NCBI GenBank assembly: GCA_001025035.1
Contig: LCZK01000010.1
Coordinates: 620,001-684,000 of the forward strand
From: Actinobacteria bacterium IMCC26207
GTDB taxonomy: Bacteria > Actinomycetota > Acidimicrobiia > Acidimicrobiales > Microtrichaceae
Direction of reading: 5' to 3'
DNA: 64,000 nucleotides
In this document: positions 26,567 through 34,983 of the stretch, one piece after another
How the letters are laid out: the number at the start of each line of letters is the position of its first letter
Numbering within the stretch: the stretch's first letter is position 1
The notes under the pieces: model-generated
What the model saw: only the letters and a program-made list of their open reading frames with translations
Database searches by the model: none
What the model was told of the DNA's origin: nothing
Position numbers and translations under genes: made by a program

Positions 26567-28693
26567 GTGGGGATTTCTCAAATTGGCGGGTTAAATAGCA
26601 GCCCCGAACCCACGGCTGACCATGTGGCTGCCGATGCGGTCACTGCGACCGAGCTTGGTATTGGACCGCTCGACGGCTTTCGCCCAGACATCCAGGCATT
26701 ACGCGGACTCGCTGTGCTTGCAGTGGTGCTCTATCACGCGAAGGTTGTGTTTCCTGGTGGCTTTGTCGGAGTTGATGTCTTTTTCGTGATCTCTGGATTT
26801 GTGATTGGGCGAGTCCTGCTCAAGCGCTTTGCGGCTGACAACACTCCCACCGCTAGTGGGAACGGCTTTTCTTGGTTCTACGTTCGGCGAGCGCGAAGAC
26901 TTCTTCCAGCGCTGGGTTTCATGCTTGCTGCGGTGATTCTCCTCGCCCCGCTCCTCGCCCCGCTCGGCGGCCTGCCTGCGACTTCACCAACTGGCATTGC
27001 GGCTGCCCTCTTCAGCGCCAACGCCTACTTGTTCTGGGGAACCGGTGTCGGGTACTTCGATCCCGTGGCAGAACTCAATCCGCTACTTCACACTTGGTCG
27101 CTCTCGGTGGAAGAACAGTTCTACCTGTTCCTGCCCGTTGTGCTGTATCTCTCATGGAGGCTCGGCAAACGCCGCGACCGGCCTGTCCAATCATTGCGAG
27201 TCTTTGTGATCAGCCTGATCGCTGGTTCCTTCGCACTCTGTATCTTGCTCAGCTATTCCGGCGCAATCGGCGGTGAAAGCGGTCTTCGCTTCGCATTTTT
27301 CTCGCCATTCACCCGCGCTTGGGAATTTGCAGCAGGCATCCTGATCGTGGTGTTACCCGTTCGCCTGCTAGCTCCGGCAAAGCTACGGAGGGTTGCCATC
27401 GGTGTAGGCCTGGTTATCATCATCGTTCCGATGTTGCTGCTTCTCGGCTCAAGTCAGATCCACAGCACGGCAGGACTTTTTGCAGTTATCGGCACCATGC
27501 TCGTGATCTACGGCGGAACCGTGCCAATCCAATTCGAAGCAAGATCCGGAAAGGGAACGGCAGCGCTGGCGCCTGCCATCTGGCTTGGTGACCTCTCCTA
27601 TAGCTGGTACCTGTGGCACTGGCCGCTCATTGTTTTCGCCGCAGCCTTCTGGCCAAACTCAGGCTCGCTTCCGCTGCTTGCCGCTGTTGGTATGGCTCTC
27701 CTGCTGGCGTGGCTGTCCTACAACCTCATTGAGAAGCGATTCAAGTCGGCTCACCACAAGTCACTGAAACGGACCGTCACCTTGGCGGCCTGCTGCATTG
27801 CTGCACCCCTGATTGCCGCGGCGCTTGCCCCTACCTTGAAGCATGTAATCCCCGACACACCAGAGCGGCTTGCCCAACAGCGTCACGTTGCAGAGCGAGT
27901 GGGCTGCGATAGCGGCACTCCGATTGGCGAGCGAAAGAAACCCTCCTGTACCTGGGGGAATAGAGCGGGCAGTGCTCCGACCATTGCTCTCATCGGAGAC
28001 TCAAACGCTGGGCAGTTCAGTGAGGCGCTGATCGGAGCGGCGGAGACGAACGGCATGAGTTTGAAGATTGGCATCCATAGCGGATGTCCTGCGGTGGATC
28101 TGCTCGTCGTGACAGCCAACGAGGACAAGGCCGCTGCGGAGTGTCTCGAGTTTCAGAACCATACGCTTAGGGACCTCGAGGCGGATCCGCCCGATGTGAT
28201 TGTCCTGGCTAACTCGACGAGCGGCTACCTCGTTGGTTCGTATGCTCTAGAGAACCCATCAACCGGGCAGTCATCGCCTGTCGCTGAGCGCGTTCAGGCC
28301 TGGGAGCTTGCCCAAGAGCGGGTTCTAGCCCGAATGCTTGCGACGGGTAGCCGAGTCATTCTGATTGCTGAGGTGCCAAAGCCAGTCAATTGGAAAAACA
28401 GTGCAACCTGTTCGCAACTCGCAATAATCATTCACCCCGAAAGGTGTGGATTCGTAGACTTCGACTCACGCGGTGAGGCACCTCAGAGAACAGCGCACGG
28501 GGCTGAGACTGCAGCTGTGGGTAACGCTGGCGCCGAGCTCTGGAACTTCAGCGACTTGATCTGCCCCGAGGGTCGGTGCACCGCAAGGAGCAGTGGGCAG
28601 ATGGTGTGGCGAGACGATAACCACATCAGCATTGCGACCTCGACAGCATTGGCCAAACGCACAGCTGAGTTGTTGCAGCATCCACCGGCGTGA
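26567..28693 (+). CDS. Acyltransferase-3 with C-terminal SGNH domain (OafA-like)
   Basis: 708-aa membrane O-acyltransferase. Residues from about 38 carry the acyltransferase-3 signature (FRPDIQALRGLAVLAVVLYH, then FVGVDVFFVISGFVI and WSLSVEEQFYLFLP) with about 10-11 helices to about residue 430. The C-terminal domain is an SGNH esterase-like module: IALIGDSNAGQFSEAL supplies the Ser block, and WRDDNHIS the Asp-x-x-His end. Such fusions acetylate cell-wall or surface glycans. Start is a GTG at 26567; the first 30 residues are poorly conserved in type, so a downstream start is possible. Its end abuts a broken barrel-protein gene. Confidence 0.9.
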   Translation: MGISQIGGLNSSPEPTADHVAADAVTATELGIGPLDGFRPDIQALRGLAVLAVVLYHAKVVFPGGFVGVDVFFVISGFVIGRVLLKRFAADNTPTASGNGFSWFYVRRARRLLPALGFMLAAVILLAPLLAPLGGLPATSPTGIAAALFSANAYLFWGTGVGYFDPVAELNPLLHTWSLSVEEQFYLFLPVVLYLSWRLGKRRDRPVQSLRVFVISLIAGSFALCILLSYSGAIGGESGLRFAFFSPFTRAWEFAAGILIVVLPVRLLAPAKLRRVAIGVGLVIIIVPMLLLLGSSQIHSTAGLFAVIGTMLVIYGGTVPIQFEARSGKGTAALAPAIWLGDLSYSWYLWHWPLIVFAAAFWPNSGSLPLLAAVGMALLLAWLSYNLIEKRFKSAHHKSLKRTVTLAACCIAAPLIAAALAPTLKHVIPDTPERLAQQRHVAERVGCDSGTPIGERKKPSCTWGNRAGSAPTIALIGDSNAGQFSEALIGAAETNGMSLKIGIHSGCPAVDLLVVTANEDKAAAECLEFQNHTLRDLEADPPDVIVLANSTSGYLVGSYALENPSTGQSSPVAERVQAWELAQERVLARMLATGSRVILIAEVPKPVNWKNSATCSQLAIIIHPERCGFVDFDSRGEAPQRTAHGAETAAVGNAGAELWNFSDLICPEGRCTARSSGQMVWRDDNHISIATSTALAKRTAELLQHPPA

Positions 28694-28698
28694 GCTGA

Positions 28699-29024
28699 TG
28701 CCAAGACGGCGCCGTCCTCGGATACATCAGCGGGCAGAAGGTCCTGACAAAGAGGATCCACGGGTAGCGGCAGACATCGCGATCGAAGAATGGCATCAAG
28801 CGATGACCTTCCACCTTCCGGGCCGAGGAACGATTGATGTTGCTGGAGACCGACTCCTCAACGCTGATCCAAACGCCGCCTTTCCTCGTATCAAGAAGGT
28901 GGCACCTCAAGCACTCGCCATCATCGGTGGTACCGGTGAGTTCAAATTCGCTCGCGGCGAAGTGACCACCGTGCTCAACGCCGATGAGGGCTACACGCAG
29001 ACCCTGACCTATCTGCTCGACTGA
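28699..29024 (+). pseudogene. Frameshifted allene-oxide-cyclase-barrel-like gene remnant
   Basis: The C-terminal 73 codons (from ATG 28803) read MTFHLPGRGTIDVAG...ALAIIGGTGEFKFARGEV, which matches the end of the AOC-barrel/dirigent-like family. The preceding part of that domain is in another frame: 28705-28770 encodes DGAVLGYISGQKVLTKRIHG and then hits a stop, while the main frame resumes with ADIAIEEWHQ. No N-terminal half or signal peptide precedes it; the acyltransferase stop at 28693 is only 6 bp away. I read it as a decayed gene with one frameshift and a missing 5' end. A short intact 73-aa product cannot be excluded. Confidence 0.6.
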
Positions 29025-29128
29025 CCTGCTGCCTGTCTAAAGCGCAGGCGGACTGAGCTACCAGGCCAATAAGGCCAACGCGGGGAAAGTCCCGCTCAAG
29101 CGCAGACCCCGGAGCGCTGTAAGAACTC

Positions 29129-29162
29129 GGGTGCAGCGGCAGGCATCGCCACCGCTGCACCC
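29129..29162. terminator. Strong hairpin between convergent genes
   Basis: GGGTGCAGCGG / CCGCTGCACCC, a perfect 11-bp stem with a 12-nt loop, between the barrel remnant (plus) and the DUF7144 gene (minus). It probably stops transcription from both sides, although it lacks a T-run. Confidence 0.55.
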
Positions 29163-29180
29163 ACGCTCAGTCAAGGAAAC

Positions 29181-29588
29181 TCAGCTTGCGTCAGACAGTT
29201 TCTGAATGTCGCGCCCATGCGAGGTAAGTGCCCAGATAATCGCAATATCAAGAGCAATGATGAGAATTGCCCAGATCGGGTACCACGGGAGCCATAAGAA
29301 GTTCACGGCTGCGCTGAGCCCAGCGAGGATCACTCCAACCGTTCGAGCAGCAACATTGCCCGTAAAGATCCCAAACCCGGAGAGCAACAAAATGACGCCA
29401 AGGATCAGATGGATCCAGCCCCAAGTTGTGATGTCAAACGTGAAGGTCCACTTTGCTCCGACGACAAAGAACTCGTCATTGAGTAGCGCAACTACTCCGG
29501 CGCAGGCTTGAAAGAACCCGACGATCACGAGTAGTACCCCAGCGAACGCGGCGTACCCCGCTGCCCAGCCACTTGGTTGTTCTGACAT
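29181..29588 (-). CDS. DUF7144-type four-helix membrane protein
   Basis: 135-aa protein with four hydrophobic segments: AAFAGVLLVIVGFFQACAGV, WGWIHLILGVILLLSGFGIF, AARTVGVILAGLSAAVNFLW and WAILIIALDIAIIWAL. The layout with FFVVGAKWTFTFDITTWGW between helices 1 and 2 is that of the actinobacterial DUF7144 family, whose function is unknown. GAGGAAAGG upstream of the ATG at 29588 decides the start; the open frame to 29636 is not needed. Confidence 0.8.
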   Translation of the reverse strand: MSEQPSGWAAGYAAFAGVLLVIVGFFQACAGVVALLNDEFFVVGAKWTFTFDITTWGWIHLILGVILLLSGFGIFTGNVAARTVGVILAGLSAAVNFLWLPWYPIWAILIIALDIAIIWALTSHGRDIQKLSDAS

Positions 29589-29966
29589 TCTTACCTTTCC
29601 TCGAGGTGGAACTTCCACCACGTATCTGCTGAACACGATGGCTGAGATGGCTAGCCTTCATCGTGGAGATCCTCAACCACTTGCCCCTCATCCGGTGCAC
29701 CCTCAAGGTCTTCACAAATTCCGATGCATGCAAACATTCCGAAGCAAGCAAAGGATTTGTAACGGCCACTCTTCGGTCTCTCGTCTGGTGAGCGTGATGC
29801 TTGCTCTAGGAACTTACGGAGACTGCTCCCTCAGCTCTAGAGGCCAAGTGCCCTATTGCGATCAACTCGAGCCGTGACGGCTGATGCCACCGTTCGGACG
29901 TGCACCCAAGCGGCGCCTCGGCCTCTCAACCTGCGAATCCGTACACAAGATCAGAGCAAAAAGGAC

Positions 29967-29996
29967 AGAGGGCCCCGGCAACAGCCGAGGCCCTCT
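29967..29996 (-). terminator. Rho-independent terminator of the TIG-pentapeptide lipoprotein gene
   Basis: AGAGGGCC (29967-29974) and GGCCCTCT (29989-29996). Read on the minus strand the hairpin is followed by GTCCTTTTTGC, a T-run, as expected for intrinsic termination 16 bp after the stop codon at 30012. Confidence 0.8.
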
Positions 29997-30011
29997 CTAA
30001 CTACAAAATGG

Positions 30012-31175
30012 TTATGGCGTGCGTGGGCACTCCGTGGATTGCACGTTTCCGTTCGGACAAATGGTGTCAGACCAGATTGTGTTGAAATCGAATACTGCGT
30101 TGGTCAGGTCGGACCCCATCAGGTTGGTTCTCGTCAGGTTTGCTGCCTCCATGCGAGCCGAGACGATGACCGTGTCAGTTAGAGTCGCCCCGACCAGGAT
30201 GGCATCAATGAGGAAGGTGTTCTCTATACGAGCATTGGTCAGTACGGCGCCGGTCAGATCCGCGAATTCAAAACTTGCCCGATCCAGATTTGCACCCGTC
30301 AGGTCCGCCCCTGCAAGGTTCCGCCTGCTCAAGTCCTGCTCTGCGAGGTTACATCCTCGAAGATCCGCGCCAGCGACCCAATTTGCACTTGAACAATCGA
30401 TGTAAGTGAAGCCAACGGGGTCTGAGGTGCCTCCCGGCGTGGTAAGAGTGACTGAACCTGGGCCTGCTGTGGCTCTAGGTGGTACCACTGCGAAGACAGA
30501 GCGCGGACCATCAATATCGAAGCTTGTTGCCTCCACTCCGTCGAATTTCACCGAAGTTGTCCCGAGGAGATTCTGTCCGAGCAACTCGACTCTTGTGCCA
30601 CCGTCTGTTGTCCCATAGGGCGGGCCTGCCGAATCAACGGTGGGGCGTACCACGGGCACCAAGCTTGTCGTGGTCGTGCTCGTCGTCGTGCTCGTGGTCG
30701 TAGTCGTTGGGGTCGTTGGTGTTGTTGCGGTAGTGGTGCCGCAGCCAAGAATGGTGTTCTGGCCCGGACCAACGTTGAGTGCAACTACACAGACCGACAG
30801 TGCACCGGCTGTGGCTGGCAAGGTGACGTCGTAGCCAAAGTTCGCACCACGGCCATATCGAGCAGCTACGTCGGTGCGAGGGAGATTCGCTGTAAACACC
30901 CCAGGGGCCCACACGCCGTTGATCATGACAACAATGTCAATTGGATTGAGCGTGTTCCAGTCTGAGGTCCAGCCCTGAACGCGAACGCTGTCCGCTCCGC
31001 CGGTCACTACATCGACATATCCGGAGGGCGAGTTCGAGGTTCCAGGCGCTGGAGCAAGCTCACAAGCACCAAGCAAACCGGCCATCAAAGCCAGAGCCAC
31101 GAAAGCTCCGCCCGCGCGAAGTTTTCTCTTTTTTTGCACACTTATAGAACTGCTGCCGCCGAGCGTCTCTCTCAC
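30012..31175 (-). CDS. Lipoprotein with IPT/TIG domain and pentapeptide repeats
   Basis: 387-aa exported lipoprotein. Start GTG at 31175 with GGAGG 6 nt upstream. Signal: basic KKRKLR, then AFVALALMAGLLGAC with the lipobox Cys. Then a beta domain (about 50-145, SGYVDVVTGGADSVRVQGWT, ANFGYDVTLPATAG), a Thr-only linker (TTPTTPTTTTTSTTTSTTTT), an IPT/TIG immunoglobulin-like domain (PTVDSAGPPYGTTDGGTRVEL...PGGTSDPVGFTY) and a C-terminal right-handed pentapeptide-repeat coil (A(D/N)LxG pattern: LRGCNLAEQDLSRRNLAGAD). The architecture suggests a cell-surface binding or adhesion protein; the ligand is unknown. Confidence 0.88.
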   Translation of the reverse strand: MRETLGGSSSISVQKKRKLRAGGAFVALALMAGLLGACELAPAPGTSNSPSGYVDVVTGGADSVRVQGWTSDWNTLNPIDIVVMINGVWAPGVFTANLPRTDVAARYGRGANFGYDVTLPATAGALSVCVVALNVGPGQNTILGCGTTTATTPTTPTTTTTSTTTSTTTTSLVPVVRPTVDSAGPPYGTTDGGTRVELLGQNLLGTTSVKFDGVEATSFDIDGPRSVFAVVPPRATAGPGSVTLTTPGGTSDPVGFTYIDCSSANWVAGADLRGCNLAEQDLSRRNLAGADLTGANLDRASFEFADLTGAVLTNARIENTFLIDAILVGATLTDTVIVSARMEAANLTRTNLMGSDLTNAVFDFNTIWSDTICPNGNVQSTECPRTP

Positions 31176-31232
31176 GTGTCGCCTCCGTTGTTTGTAGACA
31201 AAAAGTTTCGCCTCTGATCAGACGATCACATG

Positions 31233-31257
31233 AAAAGTGGATAAACAATCCACTTTT
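31233..31257. promoter_or_regulatory. Palindrome in the divergent lipoprotein/TetR intergenic region
   Basis: AAAAGTGGAT-AAACA-ATCCACTTTT, a perfect 10-bp inverted repeat in an AT-rich 200-bp region between the GTG of the TIG-pentapeptide gene and the ATG of the TetR gene. Its position fits an operator for the divergently encoded TetR regulator. A TAGTCT -10-like hexamer close before 31376 would give tetR a leaderless message. Confidence 0.5.
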
Positions 31258-31375
31258 GGAATATTTCTGGAATTTCACCCGTTCCGACTACCAAAACCCA
31301 GGTTTTATATGGGATTTAGAGGGTGAATCTTTATGAACTCGGGCGCACTCCCGGGCGTGCATCTAGTCTCGCTCC

Positions 31376-32020
31376 ATGGAGTCTGAGGCTACTGAGGGTG
31401 CTGAGACTGCTGAGAACCAGGTTGATAGCGGTGACACCCAGAGGCTTCTGATCGATGTGGCTATCCGCCACCTCTCCTTGTATGGCTGGGAAGGCACACA
31501 ACTACCAGCGATTGTCGATGAGGTCCACGTTGCGAAGAGTTCCGTGTACCACTTTTTCGGCAGCCGAGAGGGGCTCTTGGCCGCTGCGACTGCGGAACAG
31601 TATCGACGGACCCTGCTGGCCGAGGATGCACGCGTTCTCGATGATGCACGGGCATGTCAGACCGAGGAAGAGTTCTTGAGCTTCGTAGAGAGGGAACTGC
31701 TCAGAGTGGCGACTGACCCTGCGACGATCCGGGCACGGAAAGGGCGCGTGATTATTGCTACCGCAGCACTTTCACGGGACGAACTCGCAACTGATGTTGC
31801 CTCAGCACAACAGGTATTCGTAGACGCCATGGCAGAGATCATTTGTGATGCACAGCAGCGCGGACTCATCAACAGCACCGTGAACCCAACCTCATACGCA
31901 AGTTGGCTACACGGGATGACACTTGGACGAACGCTGACAGAGTCCTCATGCAGCGATCCCCTGAACTGGCTCGCAGTCGCCGTGCCCGCTGCGCTCGCCC
32001 CGCTCCGCCTAGAAAGTTAA
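31376..32020 (+). CDS. TetR-family transcriptional regulator
   Basis: 214-aa TetR repressor. The helix-turn-helix lies at about 20-70: AIRHLSLYGWEGTQLPAIVDE, then VHVAKSSVYHFFGSREGLLAA, with the typical YHFFGSREGLL recognition-helix end. The C-terminal ligand-binding region is helical and typical in length; the inducer is unknown. It is divergent from the TIG-pentapeptide lipoprotein and may control it through the palindrome at 31233-31257. A 20-residue Glu/Thr-rich N-terminal extension precedes the HTH. Confidence 0.9.
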   Translation: MESEATEGAETAENQVDSGDTQRLLIDVAIRHLSLYGWEGTQLPAIVDEVHVAKSSVYHFFGSREGLLAAATAEQYRRTLLAEDARVLDDARACQTEEEFLSFVERELLRVATDPATIRARKGRVIIATAALSRDELATDVASAQQVFVDAMAEIICDAQQRGLINSTVNPTSYASWLHGMTLGRTLTESSCSDPLNWLAVAVPAALAPLRLES

Positions 32021-32026
32021 CGGCGG

Positions 32027-32161
32027 CTACGAGCCGGTGTCTTTGGTATAGCTGATGAAATCATTTGCCTGAGCTTGGTCAGCCTTATTGTCTGAGATGA
32101 ACTTCTCACGCACATCGCCTGGCAGTTCCTGGGCCACTAGCCGGGCGACTGATGCTCCACT
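32027..32161 (-). other. Possible coding remnant after the toxin gene
   Basis: An open minus-strand frame of about 45 codons without a good start reads ESGASVARLVAQELPGDV...DFISYTKDTGS and stops at 32027. It looks like ordinary protein sequence, perhaps the C-terminal end of a lost gene, and fills the gap between tetR and the mazF-like gene. I do not recognise it. Confidence 0.3.
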
Positions 32162-32162
32162 T

Positions 32163-32510
32163 TCAGAGTGCTAGATGGAGTCGAACTGCTTCGTCGAGCG
32201 CTTCCATCAGCGCGTACGGTACCTCGCCAATTACTGGACCAAGTCGTTCGACCGAAACCGAGCGAATCTGTTCCGCTTGTGCCTTTGAATCCGACTGAAG
32301 CCCTGTGGCCTCGGCTGAGAGCAAGACCTGGAACGGGTAGATTCTAGAAATATTCGAGGTGATTGGAACCACGGTGATGACCCCCTGACTGCTTCGCTCG
32401 GCTGAGGCGTTAGCACCATCGTTACTCACGATGATCGCCGGGCGCTGTTTGTTTGCCTCGCCGGATTTTGCAGGATCAAGATTCACCAGCTGGATTTCAC
32501 CGCGTCGCAC
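32163..32510 (-). CDS. MazF/PemK-type endoribonuclease toxin
   Basis: 115-aa type II toxin of the MazF family. Typical blocks: MRRGEIQLVNLDPAKSGEANKQRPAIIVSND (quoted in parts: RRGEIQLVNLDP, KQRPAIIVSND), then VITVVPITSNISRIYPFQVLL and AEQIRSVSVERLGPVIG. MazF enzymes cut mRNA at short sequences. The start is a GTG that directly follows the TAG stop of the antitoxin gene (TAGGTG), so translation is tightly coupled. Confidence 0.9.
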   Translation of the reverse strand: MRRGEIQLVNLDPAKSGEANKQRPAIIVSNDGANASAERSSQGVITVVPITSNISRIYPFQVLLSAEATGLQSDSKAQAEQIRSVSVERLGPVIGEVPYALMEALDEAVRLHLAL

Positions 32511-32726
32511 CTAGAGCGACCCATCACCAGTCGCTGTTTCCCAAACCGATTCGCTTTCTTCACGCCACTCAAGCCATGCAGCTTCGTAGGCCGAGCCCAG
32601 CCCACTGGCTCTGAGCAGACGAACTGCCTTATGCAGCGCAGCAGACCGAGATGGCAACCCCATTTCTACAACATAGGAATCAAGGAAGGTCACATCCTCT
32701 TCCGGAAGGCTCAAGCTGATTTTCAT
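32511..32726 (-). CDS. Ribbon-helix-helix antitoxin (MazE-like)
   Basis: 71-aa antitoxin preceding the MazF toxin. The N-terminus MKISLSLPEEDVTFLDSYV is a ribbon-helix-helix DNA-binding strand and helix, followed by GLPSRSAALHKAVRLLRASG; the C-terminus YEAAWLEWREESESVWE is the acidic, aromatic toxin-binding tail. It should neutralise the toxin and repress the operon. This is the VapB/MazE9-like RHH type rather than the AbrB-type MazE. Confidence 0.85.
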   Translation of the reverse strand: MKISLSLPEEDVTFLDSYVVEMGLPSRSAALHKAVRLLRASGLGSAYEAAWLEWREESESVWETATGDGSL

Positions 32727-32788
32727 ACTTTGATCCTACCCGGAGTAGGAAACAGGTAGGGTCGTTGATGCGAATCAGATCACCTTGA

Positions 32789-34870
32789 CTATTCGCCGAG
32801 CTTCACTTCGGCGAGGGAACGAGCCGAGGAGTAAACAGGTACTGCTTGAGACCCTTCTGCGCTCGGCCAAGCTGGAGCCTTGTAGATCGCTATGCGAGAG
32901 AGTTGCGAGCAATCTCCCCCAGGATCACATGTGAGTGAACCTGATAAGCCGGGGTACCCCTCTACATCAAGCATCGCTGCGCGAAGGTCTGCCCTGTCCA
33001 CCACGAGCGATCCACCTGGAACCCGAGTCGCAGCCCTGCGAAGCGCACCAAAGAGCAGGTTTGTGGCGTCGTAGGCCGAGGCATGAAAAACGCTCGTTGG
33101 AGCTCTGCCCGTACTTCGTTGGAGAGCTGGTAGGAACTGCTGTGAGTAAAAGGTGTTGTTCTTAATGTCGGACAGATCTGGTCCAGATGCCAAGACACCG
33201 TCTCCGGCTGCTCCTGCGGCAGCAAGAAACTCCGAGGATTGGCATGCATCAGAAGTCTGAATTGATAGGTCCGTGAGTGCAGGCCTACTGCGAATCTCGG
33301 TGACAACCTCATGGCAGGTTGGCTCAAAGAGCGCCATGAACACAGCTTGCGGAGGGTCAGCTTCTAACTGATCGGCAATCTGTGCCGGCGAGAGCATCTC
33401 TGTCCCACCGGGCGGATCCACTACCCCTGCTCCCCCGGCAGCAGAAAGTTGTGCTGCGGCCTGACCACCTTGTTGGGTGAATCGCTGCCGGAACACATTT
33501 GTCAGCGAGTTCGAATAGGCACTTCCATCGCTGACGGTTGCTGCTGCGTCTGCACCGAGGATTTGTCGGGTGTAGTCAGCTACCACCGCGCCCTGCACAA
33601 CGTCGTTGGGTGCGGTTCGGAAATAGAAGCGTTGATGCCGATCTGGGTCAGTCAAACTCGGCGCTGTATTCGATGAAGAAACCAGTAGTACCGATTTGTC
33701 TGAGAGAGTGACATCGGCCGCATCCAATGCAGCCGATGAGCAGGTTGTGCCCACGACGCCAAGCAAGCGTTGCTCCGCTAACAGGCGCTTTGCACCTGAC
33801 AGTCCACCCTCAGCCGAGCAGCCCTCGTTATCTACCGACAGACTCACACGGTGCCCCAGCAAATCACCGGGCACCTGATCAAACTGGCCATCTAGGTAGT
33901 CAATTGCCAGGTTCACTCCATCCAAGGAGTCCTGGCCGAGTCCGCCGGAATCATCACCAAGCCATGCCAGCACACCGAGCGTGATCGATTCACCATTTCC
34001 GATAAAGAGGCAGTCCTCGGGACGCTGTGTTGCGTCCTGTCGAGTTGTACATGTTCGCTGCGGACGCGGGTCGTCTACCCAAGATTGGTATCTGCCCGCT
34101 TCAAGCTCGGTAACGAGGTCTCGAATAGGAACTCGGTCAGCCTGAAAAGCACCGCGAAATGGGGCACCGATCGAAAGAATTGCCACAAGGTCAAGCGCGA
34201 CCACTGCCACGATCCCCCAAGCAATCAGGGAATACTTGTGACCTGATCGAAGCGCTACCACCATGGCGTTAAAGATGAGAGCAATCCCCGCAAGTGCGCT
34301 AATGCCAAACAGTGCCAAGGGAAGACTCTCGGCAGAAATTGCTACACGCTGCCTTCGAATTGCAGCGAGTTGATCAACAGCCTGTTGCATCGCATCTGCC
34401 GCAAGCGTTGGCGTCTCCGGCTGCAACCCGACTTGGCGAACTCGGCCCTGAAGTTGTTTGAGCTCGTTGAAAGCCGATACCTCGGTTCCACCTCCGGCGC
34501 CAAGGACTCGCCACTCCGACTCATCAACTCTGCGCAAATAGGCATCGAGGTCATCAATGACTAGTTCTACCTGAGGAGCCGAGAGTCCCTGAGTGTTGAA
34601 TGCCAACTGCGAGGCAGCAGCCACCTCTGAACCCACGAGTCGCTGCGTCTCGCGAAGGGTGCCGTACTCGCTGTTAATGAGAAAGCCTGTGAAGATCGCA
34701 AAGAGACTTCCCAGCGCTGTCATATAAGCAGCTGCGACAGGTGCCGCTTTGTCAATGTTGAGTCGCCGAATCATTAGCGCTGCGAGAACGGCCGCTCCGA
34801 TTGCGAAACCGAAGACCAACAACAGCAACCAGCCTGAATTGATCGAGGAGAGCCAGCGCATCTTCTTCAC
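32789..34870 (-). CDS. DUF4239-like membrane domain fused to a periplasmic amino-acid-type binding domain
   Basis: 693 aa. N-terminal part (1-240): four hydrophobic segments, two before and two after a helical cytosolic or external stretch with YGTLRETQRLVGSEVAAASQ, which resembles DUF4239 (bestrophin-like) proteins. C-terminal part (about 290-690): a type I periplasmic-binding fold like branched-chain amino-acid receptors (SITLGVLAWLGDD, GVNLAIDYLDGQ, GVVGTTCSSAALDAADVTL, YDATNLLFGALRRAATRV). Conserved Cys pairs suggest disulfides in an exported domain. No ABC permease lies beside it, so this is probably a membrane-tethered sensor rather than a transporter part. It is divergent from a PstS-like lipoprotein. 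Confidence 0.75.
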   Translation of the reverse strand: MKKMRWLSSINSGWLLLLVFGFAIGAAVLAALMIRRLNIDKAAPVAAAYMTALGSLFAIFTGFLINSEYGTLRETQRLVGSEVAAASQLAFNTQGLSAPQVELVIDDLDAYLRRVDESEWRVLGAGGGTEVSAFNELKQLQGRVRQVGLQPETPTLAADAMQQAVDQLAAIRRQRVAISAESLPLALFGISALAGIALIFNAMVVALRSGHKYSLIAWGIVAVVALDLVAILSIGAPFRGAFQADRVPIRDLVTELEAGRYQSWVDDPRPQRTCTTRQDATQRPEDCLFIGNGESITLGVLAWLGDDSGGLGQDSLDGVNLAIDYLDGQFDQVPGDLLGHRVSLSVDNEGCSAEGGLSGAKRLLAEQRLLGVVGTTCSSAALDAADVTLSDKSVLLVSSSNTAPSLTDPDRHQRFYFRTAPNDVVQGAVVADYTRQILGADAAATVSDGSAYSNSLTNVFRQRFTQQGGQAAAQLSAAGGAGVVDPPGGTEMLSPAQIADQLEADPPQAVFMALFEPTCHEVVTEIRSRPALTDLSIQTSDACQSSEFLAAAGAAGDGVLASGPDLSDIKNNTFYSQQFLPALQRSTGRAPTSVFHASAYDATNLLFGALRRAATRVPGGSLVVDRADLRAAMLDVEGYPGLSGSLTCDPGGDCSQLSRIAIYKAPAWPSAEGSQAVPVYSSARSLAEVKLGE

Positions 34871-34983
34871 CCTAGAGCGCTGCCTTGCGTGAACCGAACT
34901 TTGCTTCGAGATCTAACTGACACCGCATTCAGCTTCGATCAACTCAACTTCCCCATGAGAGGAGCGCGGGCCATACTTCACGG

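Noticed and set aside
29040..29100. tRNA-like sequence on the minus strand (TGGTAGCTCAGTC)
   Set aside because: Only a D-arm-like string matches; there is no matching acceptor stem, T arm or proper anticodon loop, so it is chance similarity.
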